This document shows positions 1-7,694 of a stretch of 8,708 nucleotides of DNA, in pieces. A program made the translations under genes and the position numbers. The stretch is from Betaproteobacteria bacterium (lineage in GTDB: Bacteria; Pseudomonadota; Gammaproteobacteria; Burkholderiales; UBA9220), in assembly GCA_003519965.1 (NCBI GenBank), contig DOVS01000186.1, forward strand, positions 1 to 8,708, in the 5' to 3' direction. The notes below the pieces were generated by a model. The model searched no databases and was not told the DNA's origin. It saw only the letters and a list, made by a program, of their open reading frames with translations. Numbering within the stretch: the stretch's first letter is position 1; the number at the start of each line of letters is the position of its first letter.

Positions 1-18
1 TAACAGTAGTTTGTTCAT
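1..18 (-). CDS. Possible start of a leftward gene, cut by the window edge
   Basis: Reading leftward, an ATG at 18 opens a frame giving M-N-K-L-L-L before the sequence ends. This is the sort of start often seen in signal peptides or lipoproteins, but six codons cannot establish a gene. A short AGG lies close upstream of the ATG, which is weak and tightly spaced for a ribosome binding site. The direction matches ilvA, so it could be the next gene downstream on the minus strand. No function can be assigned. Confidence 0.25.
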
Positions 19-116
19 CGCCTGCGATAGTGGTCGAAGATTCAACACGCATGTTAAGCATAGCATAGATGCCCGGCCCGTGGCTGCACCCGGCGGAGCG
101 GGACGCCGCGGAATGC

Positions 117-1652
117 TCAGCTCAAGAACAAGCGATACGCCGGGTTCTCGCTTTCATCCCAGAACGTGTAGCCTAGCTCGCCGAGAAACGCCTGAAACGC
201 CGCCTTATCGCTGGGCAACACCTGTATCCCCACTAAAACCCGGCCGTAGTCGGCGCCATGGTTACGGTAATGGAATAAGCTGATGTTCCAATTATGGCTC
301 ATGCGGTTCAAAAATTGCATCAACGCGCCGGGACGCTCGGGAAATTCAAAACGATAGAGTATTTCGTTTTTCGCTTGCGGCGCCCGGCCGCCCACCAGGT
401 AGCGGACGTGCAGCTTGGCCATCTCGTTGTCCGATAGGTCGATTGCCTGTAAGCCGTTTTTTTGCAGCATGGCGACGAGTTTCTCGCTCTCCGTCCGATG
501 CTGCACTTGCACGCCGACGAAAACCTGCGCTTCCTCGGCATTAGCGTAGCGGTAATTGAATTCGGTGATATTGCGCGCACCCAGCAAGGTGCAAAACTGC
601 TTGAAGCTGCCCGCCCGCTCGGGAATCGTCACCGCGAGCACCGCTTCGCGCTGCTCGCCCAACTCGGCGCGTTCGGCAACGTAACGCAAGCGGTCGAAGT
701 TCATGTTGGCGCCGGAAGCGATCGCCACCAGCGTTTCGCCGCGAATTTTCTCCCGGGCGGCGTAAGCCTTCGCGCCAGCCACGCTGAGCGCGCCGGCGGG
801 CTCCAGGATCGAGCGGGTATCCTCGAACACGTCCTTGATCGCCGCGCAAATGGCGTCGCTATCGACCCGCACGATTTCATCCACCAATTCACGGCACAAG
901 CGAAAGGTTTCCGCGCCGACGTTTTTTACCGCCACGCCGTCGGCGAACAACCCCACATGGGACAATGGCGTCCGCGATCCCTTGCGCAAAGAGCGATACA
1001 TGGCGTCGGCGTCGGCAGGCTCGACGCCGATAATGCGCGTTTCCGGCTTGAGCCGCTTGACGTAGGCGGCGATGCCGGCGATCAACCCGCCGCCGCCCAC
1101 CGGCACGAAAATTCCATGGATCGGCTTGGCGTGCTGGCGCAGGATTTCCATGCCGACGGTTCCCTGACCGGCGATGACCGCCGGATCGTCGTAGGGATGA
1201 ATGAAGGTAAGCCGATGTTTCTCGACCAGAACACAGGCCTGCTGGTAGGCTTCTTCGTAAGAATCGCCGGACAACACCACTTCGGCGCCGCGGGAAGCCA
1301 CCGCCTGCACTTTGATCTGCGGCGTCGTAACGGGCATTACAATCATCGCGGCGCAGCCCAGCTTTTGCGCCGCCAGCGCCACTCCCTGCGCGTGATTGCC
1401 GGCGGAGGCGGCGATTACGCCCCGCTTAAGCGCGGCGGCCGGCAATTGCGCCATTTTGTTGTACGCGCCGCGTAATTTAAAAGAAAACACCTCTTGCATG
1501 TCTTCCCGTTTCAATAGCAGAGCATTGCCCAACCGCCGCGATAGGTTCGGCGCTTGCTCTAGCGGCGTTTCTATGGCAACGTCATAAACTTGAGCGGTGA
1601 GGATTTTTTCCAGATAATCGCGGGTTGCAGCTTCTTTGCGGTTCGCTTTCAT
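117..1652 (-). CDS. ilvA: Threonine ammonia-lyase, biosynthetic (threonine deaminase)
   Basis: This PLP enzyme deaminates L-threonine to 2-oxobutanoate, the first committed step of isoleucine synthesis, in the cytoplasm. The product is 511 residues, close to the E. coli IlvA length. Visible motifs are the PLP-lysine segment SFKLRGAYNKM (Lys59), SAGNHAQG (83-90), the phosphate-binding loop VGGGGL (185-190) and SGANMNFDR (313-321). Two C-terminal ACT-like regulatory domains follow at about 336-408 and 431-503; in the family they bind isoleucine (inhibitor) and valine (activator), so allosteric feedback is expected. The first domain carries IPERAGSF and the second FPERPGAL. The frame stays open upstream to 1742, but I chose the ATG at 1652 because AGGGA (1658-1662) sits five bases before it and family similarity begins just after; the 30 extra residues look like non-coding sequence. 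It is divergent from rpiA. Confidence 0.97.
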   Translation of the reverse strand: MKANRKEAATRDYLEKILTAQVYDVAIETPLEQAPNLSRRLGNALLLKREDMQEVFSFKLRGAYNKMAQLPAAALKRGVIAASAGNHAQGVALAAQKLGCAAMIVMPVTTPQIKVQAVASRGAEVVLSGDSYEEAYQQACVLVEKHRLTFIHPYDDPAVIAGQGTVGMEILRQHAKPIHGIFVPVGGGGLIAGIAAYVKRLKPETRIIGVEPADADAMYRSLRKGSRTPLSHVGLFADGVAVKNVGAETFRLCRELVDEIVRVDSDAICAAIKDVFEDTRSILEPAGALSVAGAKAYAAREKIRGETLVAIASGANMNFDRLRYVAERAELGEQREAVLAVTIPERAGSFKQFCTLLGARNITEFNYRYANAEEAQVFVGVQVQHRTESEKLVAMLQKNGLQAIDLSDNEMAKLHVRYLVGGRAPQAKNEILYRFEFPERPGALMQFLNRMSHNWNISLFHYRNHGADYGRVLVGIQVLPSDKAAFQAFLGELGYTFWDESENPAYRLFLS

Positions 1653-1775
1653 GCTATTCCCTGTAAAATAACTGCACAGAGGGTAGCAGGAATTTCGTCT
1701 CACCAGAAGGCGGGGGGAGTGCGTGGAAGCACGGCGTCTCAATAACTAACAGCGATGCAAATTTAAAGAACAATC
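1653..1775. other. Divergent intergenic region between ilvA and rpiA
   Basis: This 123-base spacer must carry promoters for both the leftward ilvA and the rightward rpiA. I see no convincing -35/-10 pair on either strand. A small inverted repeat, GTGC (1719-1722) with GCAC (1729-1732) around a six-base loop, follows a G-rich run at 1712-1717. No leader peptide rich in branched-chain codons is evident, so attenuation of ilvA is not supported by what is visible. Confidence 0.5.
1658..1662 (-). promoter_or_regulatory. Ribosome binding site of ilvA
   Basis: The minus-strand sequence AGGGA lies five bases upstream of the ATG at 1652. It supports this start over the upstream in-frame ATG at 1742, which would add 30 residues not seen in the family. 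Confidence 0.6.
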
Positions 1776-2432
1776 ATGACTCAGGATGAATTGAAACAAG
1801 CAGTCGCCCGCGCCGCGCTCGACTATGTCCCGTCGGCGGGAGTTATCGGGGTGGGCACCGGCTCCACCGCCAACTACTTCATCGACGAATTGGGTAAAAT
1901 AAAGCACCGGATCGACGGCGCGGTCGCCAGTTCCGAGGCCACCGCGGCACGGCTGCGCGGTCACGGCGTCGAAGTGGTTGACCTGAACAACGTGAACGAG
2001 CTGGCGGTGTACGTGGACGGCGCCGACGAAATCACCGAGCATTTACATATGATTAAAGGCGGCGGCGGCGCGCTCACGCGGGAAAAAATCGTTGCTGCCT
2101 GTAGCCGGCAATTTATCTGCGTCGCCGACGACAGTAAATTGGTGGGCATGCTGGGACGCTTCCCCTTGCCGGTGGAAGTCATTCCCATGGCCCGCAGTTA
2201 TGCCGCGCGGGAGCTCGTCAAGCTGGGCGGCCAGCCGGTGCTGCGCCAAGGCGTGACCACCGACAATGGCAACATCATTCTGGACGTGCACCAACTGCAC
2301 ATCCTCAATCCAGTAGAACTGGAGGAGAAGATCAACCAAATAACCGGCGTGGTCACCAACGGTCTATTCGCCGCGCGGCCAGCCGACGTGCTGCTGCTGG
2401 GCGCCGATCAAGGCGTGAAGACATTCACTTAA
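1776..2432 (+). CDS. rpiA: Ribose-5-phosphate isomerase A
   Basis: RpiA interconverts ribose 5-phosphate and ribulose 5-phosphate in the non-oxidative pentose phosphate pathway. The 218-residue product matches the family length (219 in E. coli). Motifs in order are [13 protein letters not shown] (25-37, phosphate binding), SSEATAARL (52-60), DGADEI (81-86) and [12 protein letters not shown] (94-105). The active-site residues Asp81, Asp84, Lys94 and Glu103 fall at the same numbers as in E. coli RpiA. The ATG at 1776 is the natural start because it gives a full-length family member, although the upstream region is A/T-rich with only a weak ribosome binding site. It is transcribed divergently from ilvA and followed by phoU after 88 bases. 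The gap contains no obvious terminator, so read-through into phoU is possible. Confidence 0.97.
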   Translation: MTQDELKQAVARAALDYVPSAGVIGVGTGSTANYFIDELGKIKHRIDGAVASSEATAARLRGHGVEVVDLNNVNELAVYVDGADEITEHLHMIKGGGGALTREKIVAACSRQFICVADDSKLVGMLGRFPLPVEVIPMARSYAARELVKLGGQPVLRQGVTTDNGNIILDVHQLHILNPVELEEKINQITGVVTNGLFAARPADVLLLGADQGVKTFT

Positions 2433-2452
2433 TGACGCGGGCCTCAACATAA

Positions 2453-2475
2453 CTGTAATAAAAATTCATTAAAAT
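2453..2475 (+). promoter_or_regulatory. Candidate phoU promoter with partial Pho-box-like sequence
   Basis: The 88-base gap before phoU contains a markedly A/T-rich patch. CTGTAAT followed by AAAA (2453-2463) matches six of seven bases of the enterobacterial PhoB repeat CTGTCAT plus its usual A/T spacer, but the second repeat is poor (only a TCAT core at 2466-2469, one base off the usual spacing). A TAAAAT hexamer at 2470-2475 could be a -10 element; no good -35 accompanies it, as would be expected of an activator-dependent promoter. This is suggestive of PhoB control, not proof of it. Confidence 0.3.
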
Positions 2476-2507
2476 ATTCACCTTCGCCAGATTCTATCAC
2501 CCCACTC

Positions 2508-2516
2508 AAGGAGGAG
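2508..2516 (+). promoter_or_regulatory. Strong ribosome binding site of phoU
   Basis: AAGGAGGAG ends four bases before the ATG at 2521. It is close to a perfect Shine-Dalgarno sequence and the strongest in this window, and it fixes the phoU start. The neighbouring rpiA and ppx have much weaker sites. Confidence 0.8.
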
Positions 2517-2520
2517 CGCC

Positions 2521-3225
2521 ATGCAGCATGAGCATACGTCCAAGCAGTTCGATACTGAACTGGAGGGGGCGCGCTCCCGCGTGCTGCAAATGGGCGGCTT
2601 GGTGGAGCAGCAAATTATTCACGCCATCGAAGCGCTGTCCGAAGGAGACACCAAGCTCGCCGAACAAGTGATTGAGAACGATCACCGGGTCAACGCCCTG
2701 GACGTGGAAATCGACGAGGACTGCAATCAAATCATCGCCCGCCGCCAACCCACCGCCGGCGACTTGCGGATGATTATGACGGTGATCAAGACGGTAACCG
2801 ACCTGGAGCGCATCGGCGACGAGGCGGAAAAAATCGGGCGCATGACCAAGCTGCTGTACGAAAGCGATCAACTGTCGATGCCCCGTTTTACCGAAATCAA
2901 GCATATGAGCGATTTAGTGCGGGACATGCTGCGCAAATCGCTGGACGCCTTCGCCCGCCTGGATTTATCCGCCGCCGCCGAAGTGGTGCGCCAGGATATG
3001 GCGGTGGACAATGAGTTCCGCTCCACCCTGCGCCACCTGATTACCTTTATGATGGAAGACCCGCGCAAGATTTCCATGTCGATCGAAATCTTATTCGTCG
3101 TCAAAGCGCTGGAGCGCATCGGCGACCACGCCAAAAACATGGCGGAATACGTGGTTTTCATGGTTAAAGGTAAAGACGTGCGCCACGTCACGGTGGAAGA
3201 AATCGAACAGGAAGTTAGTAAATAA
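2521..3225 (+). CDS. phoU: Phosphate signalling regulator PhoU
   Basis: PhoU is a cytoplasmic all-helical protein that damps phosphate uptake by the Pst transporter and signals phosphate sufficiency to the PhoR/PhoB two-component system. The 234-residue product is close to the usual length (241 in E. coli). It shows the family's two repeated three-helix bundles, each with the metal-binding type motif: ERIGDEAEKIGR (96-107) in the first half and ERIGDHAKNMAEYV (198-211) in the second. The ATG at 2521 is fixed by a near-perfect Shine-Dalgarno sequence. The gene sits directly before ppx (12-base gap) and not next to pst or phoBR genes within this window. Loss of PhoU is known to cause polyphosphate accumulation in several bacteria, so pairing with ppx makes sense. 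A possible Pho-box lies upstream. Confidence 0.97.
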   Translation: MQHEHTSKQFDTELEGARSRVLQMGGLVEQQIIHAIEALSEGDTKLAEQVIENDHRVNALDVEIDEDCNQIIARRQPTAGDLRMIMTVIKTVTDLERIGDEAEKIGRMTKLLYESDQLSMPRFTEIKHMSDLVRDMLRKSLDAFARLDLSAAAEVVRQDMAVDNEFRSTLRHLITFMMEDPRKISMSIEILFVVKALERIGDHAKNMAEYVVFMVKGKDVRHVTVEEIEQEVSK

Positions 3226-3237
3226 TTTCAGACAGCC

Positions 3238-4761
3238 ATGCAAGAATTCACGACGCTCGCCGCCATCGACTTAGGCTCCAATAGTTTCCGTCTGGAAGTG
3301 GCGCGGATCGTCGACGACCAAATTTACCCGCTGGATTCGCTCAAGGAAACCATTCGTCTCGCCGGCGGCCTGACGCCGCAAAAATATCTAGACGAGGCCG
3401 CCCAGCACCGCGCACTAGCCTGCCTGCAATGTTTCGGCGAGCGGCTGCGCGGTTTCCCGCCCCACGCCGTGCGCGCCGTCGGCACCAACACCTTGCGCGT
3501 GGCGAAAAACGCCGCTGCGTTCCTGGAAAAGGCCGAGGCGCTGCTGGGGTTCCCCATCGACATCATCACCGGGCGCGAAGAAGCGCGCTTAATTTACCTC
3601 GGGGTTTCCCATCGGCTGCCGCCCACCGATGAAAAACGCCTGGTCGTGGATATCGGCGGCGGCTCCACCGAATTGATTATCGGCAGCCGCTTCACGCCTC
3701 ATGAAACGGAAAGCCGCTACATGGGGTGCGTCACCTATAGTCAGCGTTATTTTCCCGACGGCAAGATCACCCGAAACGCGCTGAACAGCGCCGAACTCGC
3801 CGCGCGCACCGAACTACGAAATATGGCGGGCGATTTCTCCAGCCCCCACTGGCGACAAGCCATTGGCTCCTCCGGCACCGCCCGGGCGCTCGCAGAGGTG
3901 CTGGAAGCCAATCAGTTCAGCAGCGGCGGCATCACGACCGACGGTCTCGCCAAACTACGCGCCGAACTACTCAAGGCGAAAGACAGCAAAAAACTGAACC
4001 TTGCCGCTCTCCGCCCGGAGCGAGAACCGGTCATCGCCGGCGGTTTCGCCATTATGTCCGCGGTATTTGCGGAGCTTGGCGTCGCGCAGATGACGATCTC
4101 CAGCAGTGGGCTGCGCGAAGGGCTGCTTTACGACCTGCTGGGGCGTATTTCCCGCCACGACACCCGCGACGGCACCGTCAGGCAATTCATGCAGCGCTAT
4201 CACATCGACCGCGAACAAGCGATGCGGGTGGAAGAGCTGGCTTCCGCCCTGCTGGAGCAAGTCGGCGAATTTGTCTCCCTCGACATGGACGCCGCGCAAC
4301 AACAACTCGGCTGGGCGGCAAAGCTGCACGAAGCCGGACTGGACATTGCCAATAGCAGCTATCACAAACACGGCGCGTATATTGTCGGCAACGCCGACAT
4401 GCCAGGGTTCTCCAGAACGGAGCAGCGCAGCCTCGGTCTGCTGATTCTCGCCCAGCGCGGCGCCTTGGGGAAACTGCAAAACCGCCAGCTGGACACGAGA
4501 GACTGGGCGTTGATCCTCGCGTTGCGCCTCGCCATCTTATTCTACCGTAGCCGGACGGATATTCCCTTACCCCGTTTCCACCTGAAATGGCGCGCCAATA
4601 CCTTCGCCCTCTCGCTGGAACGGTGCTGGCTCCAAAAAAACCGGCTGGCCGAAACCATGCTCAAGGCGGAAAGCCGGGAGTGGAAAAATATCGGTATCGG
4701 ACTGAAAATTCTACCATTCGGCACGCCAAACGAGCACCTGACGGCGCTGGAAACCGCTTAA
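3238..4761 (+). CDS. ppx: Exopolyphosphatase (Ppx/GppA family)
   Basis: This enzyme releases orthophosphate from the ends of inorganic polyphosphate; relatives (GppA) hydrolyse pppGpp, and this dual activity cannot be excluded. The 507-residue product matches the long two-part form (E. coli PPX has 513). The N-terminal actin-like ATPase-fold half shows DLGSNSFRL (11-19), AVGTNTLRVAKN (80-91), GREEARLIYLGV (112-123, containing the expected catalytic glutamate), VVDIGGGSTELIIG (136-149), GSSGTARAL (210-218) and SSSGLREGLLYDL (288-300). The C-terminal half is HD-like, with AAKLHEAGL (360-368) and YHKHGAY (375-381). The gap of 12 bases after phoU and the lack of a clear Shine-Dalgarno suggest translation coupled to phoU in one transcript. 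ppk lies downstream in the opposite direction. I prefer ppx to gppA because of the phoU and ppk neighbours. Confidence 0.95.
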   Translation: MQEFTTLAAIDLGSNSFRLEVARIVDDQIYPLDSLKETIRLAGGLTPQKYLDEAAQHRALACLQCFGERLRGFPPHAVRAVGTNTLRVAKNAAAFLEKAEALLGFPIDIITGREEARLIYLGVSHRLPPTDEKRLVVDIGGGSTELIIGSRFTPHETESRYMGCVTYSQRYFPDGKITRNALNSAELAARTELRNMAGDFSSPHWRQAIGSSGTARALAEVLEANQFSSGGITTDGLAKLRAELLKAKDSKKLNLAALRPEREPVIAGGFAIMSAVFAELGVAQMTISSSGLREGLLYDLLGRISRHDTRDGTVRQFMQRYHIDREQAMRVEELASALLEQVGEFVSLDMDAAQQQLGWAAKLHEAGLDIANSSYHKHGAYIVGNADMPGFSRTEQRSLGLLILAQRGALGKLQNRQLDTRDWALILALRLAILFYRSRTDIPLPRFHLKWRANTFALSLERCWLQKNRLAETMLKAESREWKNIGIGLKILPFGTPNEHLTALETA

Positions 4762-4767
4762 GTCGAG

Positions 4768-4790
4768 AACGCCGCGCCAACTTGGCGTTT
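4768..4790 (+). terminator. Possible weak terminator after ppx
   Basis: Seven bases past the ppx stop, AACGCC (4768-4773) can pair with GGCGTT (4784-4789); alternatively CGCC (4775-4778) pairs with GGCG (4784-4787) across a five-base loop. Only three T residues follow (4788-4790), so this would be a weak intrinsic terminator at best. It overlaps the predicted end of the broken minus-strand gene. Confidence 0.3.
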
Positions 4791-5463
4791 AGGGCGTACT
4801 CAAGCGCACGAAATGCGGAAAATATTCCGCCCCGGCAATATACGCACCATCACCGTTAAACGAGGCGCGCACAATGCGCTGGCTTTAGCGAAACCGCGGC
4901 GGAACGCAAATAGTCGCCGTTAATGGTCCGCAATTGGCTGAAGGCGTGCATAATCCGCCTGATCCCCTGCGTCGCCAGCGCGGCCGCCGTAGTTCCCGCC
5001 GCCGGTCCATCAACGTGCGCCGATGAAGCGGCAAATAGCCGCGTAGCGGTCCTTTTTGCACGGCATCGCGCACTCGGCGGATGATGCTCATTTTTTCCCG
5101 ATAAGGCGCCCGAACAAAATGGCGCGCCAGATAACCTTCGGCGATTAGCGCCTCGGCGTCGTGAATTTCATCATTAACGGGATTGAATACCGACTCGGTG
5201 CGTACCTCGCTGCTGTTGAAACCGAGATAAACTCCGTAGCAACCGCTTTTGCGCCGCAACCACTCGCAAGCCGCCGGCGCTTCCTCGACGCGACGGTCGA
5301 TACGGCTCTCTTGGCGGGGGTGCAGCGGCCCGGTCTCGCGCAAGGTCGGATCCGCTCTGACACGGGTATACCGCGTCCCCGGCGACAAGCCGAATGCGCC
5401 GACAATCGCCTCGTCCAGCACGGTTACGTTGCGCGTGCGCAGAACCGCTTGTGGTCTCGCCAT
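4789..5463 (-). pseudogene. Frameshifted remnant of an unknown gene
   Basis: The uninterrupted frame on the minus strand runs from the ATG at 5463 to a stop at 4885 (192 residues), but its last ~55 residues turn into arginine- and proline-rich nonsense. Protein-like sequence continues in other frames. After AVQK (near 5053-5057, a run of five A) it resumes one frame on as DRYAAICRFIGA; near 5010-5020 it shifts again to VDGPAAGTTAAALATQG, IRRIMHAFSQLRTINGDYL and RSAAVS; near 4883-4890 it returns to the first frame as SQRIVRASFNGDGAYIAG and AEYFPHFVRLSTP, ending at the stop 4789-4791. Removing one base at each of three places gives about 223 residues. No signal peptide, membrane segment or catalytic motif is recognised, and I cannot name a family. 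A GGAG lies just before the ATG. It follows ppk on the same strand. All other genes in the window are intact, which favours true decay over sequencing error. The start and the breakpoints are approximate. Confidence 0.55.
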
Positions 5464-5562
5464 GTCTCCAGCCTGCTCATAACGCCGCCTTGAAACGGGA
5501 TCACCATGATGCGCGGAAAGGATGACAGGTCGATGTCGGCCGCTACGCCGGGCAAATACTCG

Positions 5563-7635
5563 CTACTTCACGGGTTTGGCCAACAACGCCAACAACGCCG
5601 ATTGCGCCGTGTAGGGCTTGGCGCGGCGCGCGCTGCGGCGAAGATAACGGCCGTCCGGCATCATGTCCCATGCCTGGCCGTTGTCTCGCAAGCTGGCTCG
5701 CAACGCCTCGCGAATAACGCGCTTCTTTAATTTTGGATCCAGAATAGGAAAACAGGTTTCGATACGGCGGAAAAAATTGCGGCTCATCCAATCGGCGCTG
5801 GACAGGTAAACCCGTTCCGCGCCGCCAGCATAAAAATAGAACACCCGAGAATGCTCCAGGAAACGGCCGACGATAGAACGCACCCGGATATTTTCGGAAA
5901 CCCCGGGAACGCCGGGACGCAACGCGCACACCCCGCGGATAATCAAGTGAATCTTCACTCCCGCCGCCGACGCCGCATACAGCGCCTGAATGATCTCCGG
6001 CTCCAGCAACGCGTTCATCTTGGCGATAATGACCGCCTTCCCGCCCGCGCGAGCGCAAGCGGCCTCTTCCTCGATCGCCTTCATCAAGTTGGTGTGGAGG
6101 GTGAACGGCGACTGCCACACATGCGTCAGCTTGGTGGCCTTGCCCAAGCCGGTTAATTGGAGAAACACTTCATGGACGTCGGCGCACAAGTCCTCGCGGC
6201 ACGTTAATAAGCCAAAATCGGTGTACAACTTGGCGGTGCTGGGATGATAATTACCCGTGCCCAGATGCGCGTAGCGGCACAGGCCTTGCGCTTCCCGCCG
6301 CACCACCATCGCCATTTTGGCGTGCGTCTTATGGCCGACCACTCCATACACCACATGGACGCCGGCATCCTCCAGCCGTTTCGCCCAATTGATATTCGCC
6401 TCTTCGTCGAAGCGCGCCATCAATTCCACCACCGCGGTCACTTCCTTGCCGTCCTGGGCGGCGGTAATCAATGCCTGCATCAGCGCCGAATCGGCGCTGG
6501 TGCGGTAAACCGTCTGCTTGATCGCCATCACGTCGGGATCGGTCGCCGCCTGTTTAATGAAATCGACCACCGGATTGAACGACTGATAGGGATGGTGCAA
6601 CAAAATATCGTTTTGGCGAATGACGGCGAAGATGTCCTCCTGGCCGGTGAATTCTTCCGCCACACCGGGTAGAAACGGCTTAAATTTCAGGTCGGGGCGG
6701 TCGACCCAGCCAGGCACCTGCATCAAGCGCACCAAATTGACGGGGCCGTTAACGCGGAACAGCCCGTCCCGTTCCAGGTTAAACTGCCCCAGCAAGAAGC
6801 TGGCCATGCCGTCCGGACAAATCTCCGCCACCTCCAGCCGCACCGCCTCGCCATAGTTACGATGCGGCAGTTCGCCTTGCAGCGCGATGCGCAGATTGCT
6901 GATCTCCTCCTCGTCCACAAACAGATCGCTGTTGCGGGTGACCCGGAACTGATAGCAACCGCGCACCTGCATGCCGGCAAACAACTCAGCGACATGGGCG
7001 TGCAAGATCGACGACAGAAAGACGAAATCGTATTCGCAAACCGCGACTTCCGGCGCCAGCCGGATAACCCGCGACAAAGACCGCGGCGCTTGTACGACGG
7101 CGGTTCCGGAATTGCGCCCGAACGCATCCTTGCCCTCGAGTTCGACGGCGAAATTAAGGCTTTTGTTCAGCACGCGGGGAAACGGATGGGACGGATCCAG
7201 CCCAATCGGCGTCAATACCGGCGCCAGCTCGCGGAAAAAATAATCGCGGATCCATTCCTGCTGAGCCTCGCTCCAATCGCTGCGGCGGAGAAAACGGACG
7301 CCCTCTTCGGCGAGCTCGGGCAACAACACATCGTTCAGCACCCGGTACTGGCGCTCCACCAGCCGATGGGCCTCGGTGCTGACCAGCTTATACGCCTGGC
7401 GCGGGGACAGGCCCTCCGGCCCGGTGACCGCGGCGCCGAAACGAATTTGCTCCTGGAGCGCGGCGACCCGCACTTCAAAGAACTCGTCCACATTGCTGCT
7501 GGCGATACAGAGAAACTTCAACCGTTCCAGCAGCGGATTGGCGGGATCGACCGCCTGCTCCAGCACCCGGTGATTAAACTGGAGCAGGCTGAGCTCGCGA
7601 TTAATATAGTGCTCGGCGGCGCTAAAGTCGCTCAT
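5563..7635 (-). CDS. ppk: Polyphosphate kinase (PPK1)
   Basis: PPK1 reversibly polymerises the gamma-phosphate of ATP into inorganic polyphosphate. The 690-residue product matches the family (688 in E. coli). The N-terminal domain begins YINRELSLLQFNHRVLEQA (10-28), followed by the head domain with PFPRVLNKSLNFAVELEG (151-168). The two C-terminal phospholipase-D-like domains carry the catalytic set: YRTS (377-380), ELMARFDEEANINWAKRLE (404-422), GHKTHAKM (434-441, with His435, the autophosphorylated histidine at the E. coli position) and FLEHSRVFYF (592-601, with the second conserved histidine at 595). Nothing essential is missing. The start at 7635 has a weak AGG about eight bases upstream and the N-terminus fits the family. 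It lies 59 bases after yggX with no terminator seen between them, so the two may share a transcript. It converges on phoU-ppx. Confidence 0.98.
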   Translation of the reverse strand: MSDFSAAEHYINRELSLLQFNHRVLEQAVDPANPLLERLKFLCIASSNVDEFFEVRVAALQEQIRFGAAVTGPEGLSPRQAYKLVSTEAHRLVERQYRVLNDVLLPELAEEGVRFLRRSDWSEAQQEWIRDYFFRELAPVLTPIGLDPSHPFPRVLNKSLNFAVELEGKDAFGRNSGTAVVQAPRSLSRVIRLAPEVAVCEYDFVFLSSILHAHVAELFAGMQVRGCYQFRVTRNSDLFVDEEEISNLRIALQGELPHRNYGEAVRLEVAEICPDGMASFLLGQFNLERDGLFRVNGPVNLVRLMQVPGWVDRPDLKFKPFLPGVAEEFTGQEDIFAVIRQNDILLHHPYQSFNPVVDFIKQAATDPDVMAIKQTVYRTSADSALMQALITAAQDGKEVTAVVELMARFDEEANINWAKRLEDAGVHVVYGVVGHKTHAKMAMVVRREAQGLCRYAHLGTGNYHPSTAKLYTDFGLLTCREDLCADVHEVFLQLTGLGKATKLTHVWQSPFTLHTNLMKAIEEEAACARAGGKAVIIAKMNALLEPEIIQALYAASAAGVKIHLIIRGVCALRPGVPGVSENIRVRSIVGRFLEHSRVFYFYAGGAERVYLSSADWMSRNFFRRIETCFPILDPKLKKRVIREALRASLRDNGQAWDMMPDGRYLRRSARRAKPYTAQSALLALLAKPVK

Positions 7636-7694
7636 AGACGATGCCTTGGATGGCGCCAGGCGCTCCGGCGGCCCCGGCGAAGCGGGCTCAAGAA

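Noticed and set aside
462..1475. Long plus-strand open frame (337 codons) opposite ilvA
   Set aside because: It is antisense to a clear, full-length ilvA, its composition is histidine-, arginine- and glycine-rich in the way typical of GC-rich shadow frames, and no family motif is visible.
1653..1742. N-terminal extension of IlvA by 30 residues to the ATG at 1742
   Set aside because: The extra residues do not resemble the family, and the ATG at 1652 has a well-placed AGGGA; the E. coli length also fits the shorter form.
5053..5057. Run of five A as a programmed frameshift or phase-variation site
   Set aside because: Two further frame changes downstream, away from long homopolymers, would still be needed to make a full product, so decay or sequence error explains the data better.
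5161..5493. Plus-strand open frame (110 codons) in the ppx-ppk gap
   Set aside because: It lies opposite the more protein-like minus-strand remnant, has no ribosome binding site, and its sequence reads like a shadow; I cannot support it as a gene.
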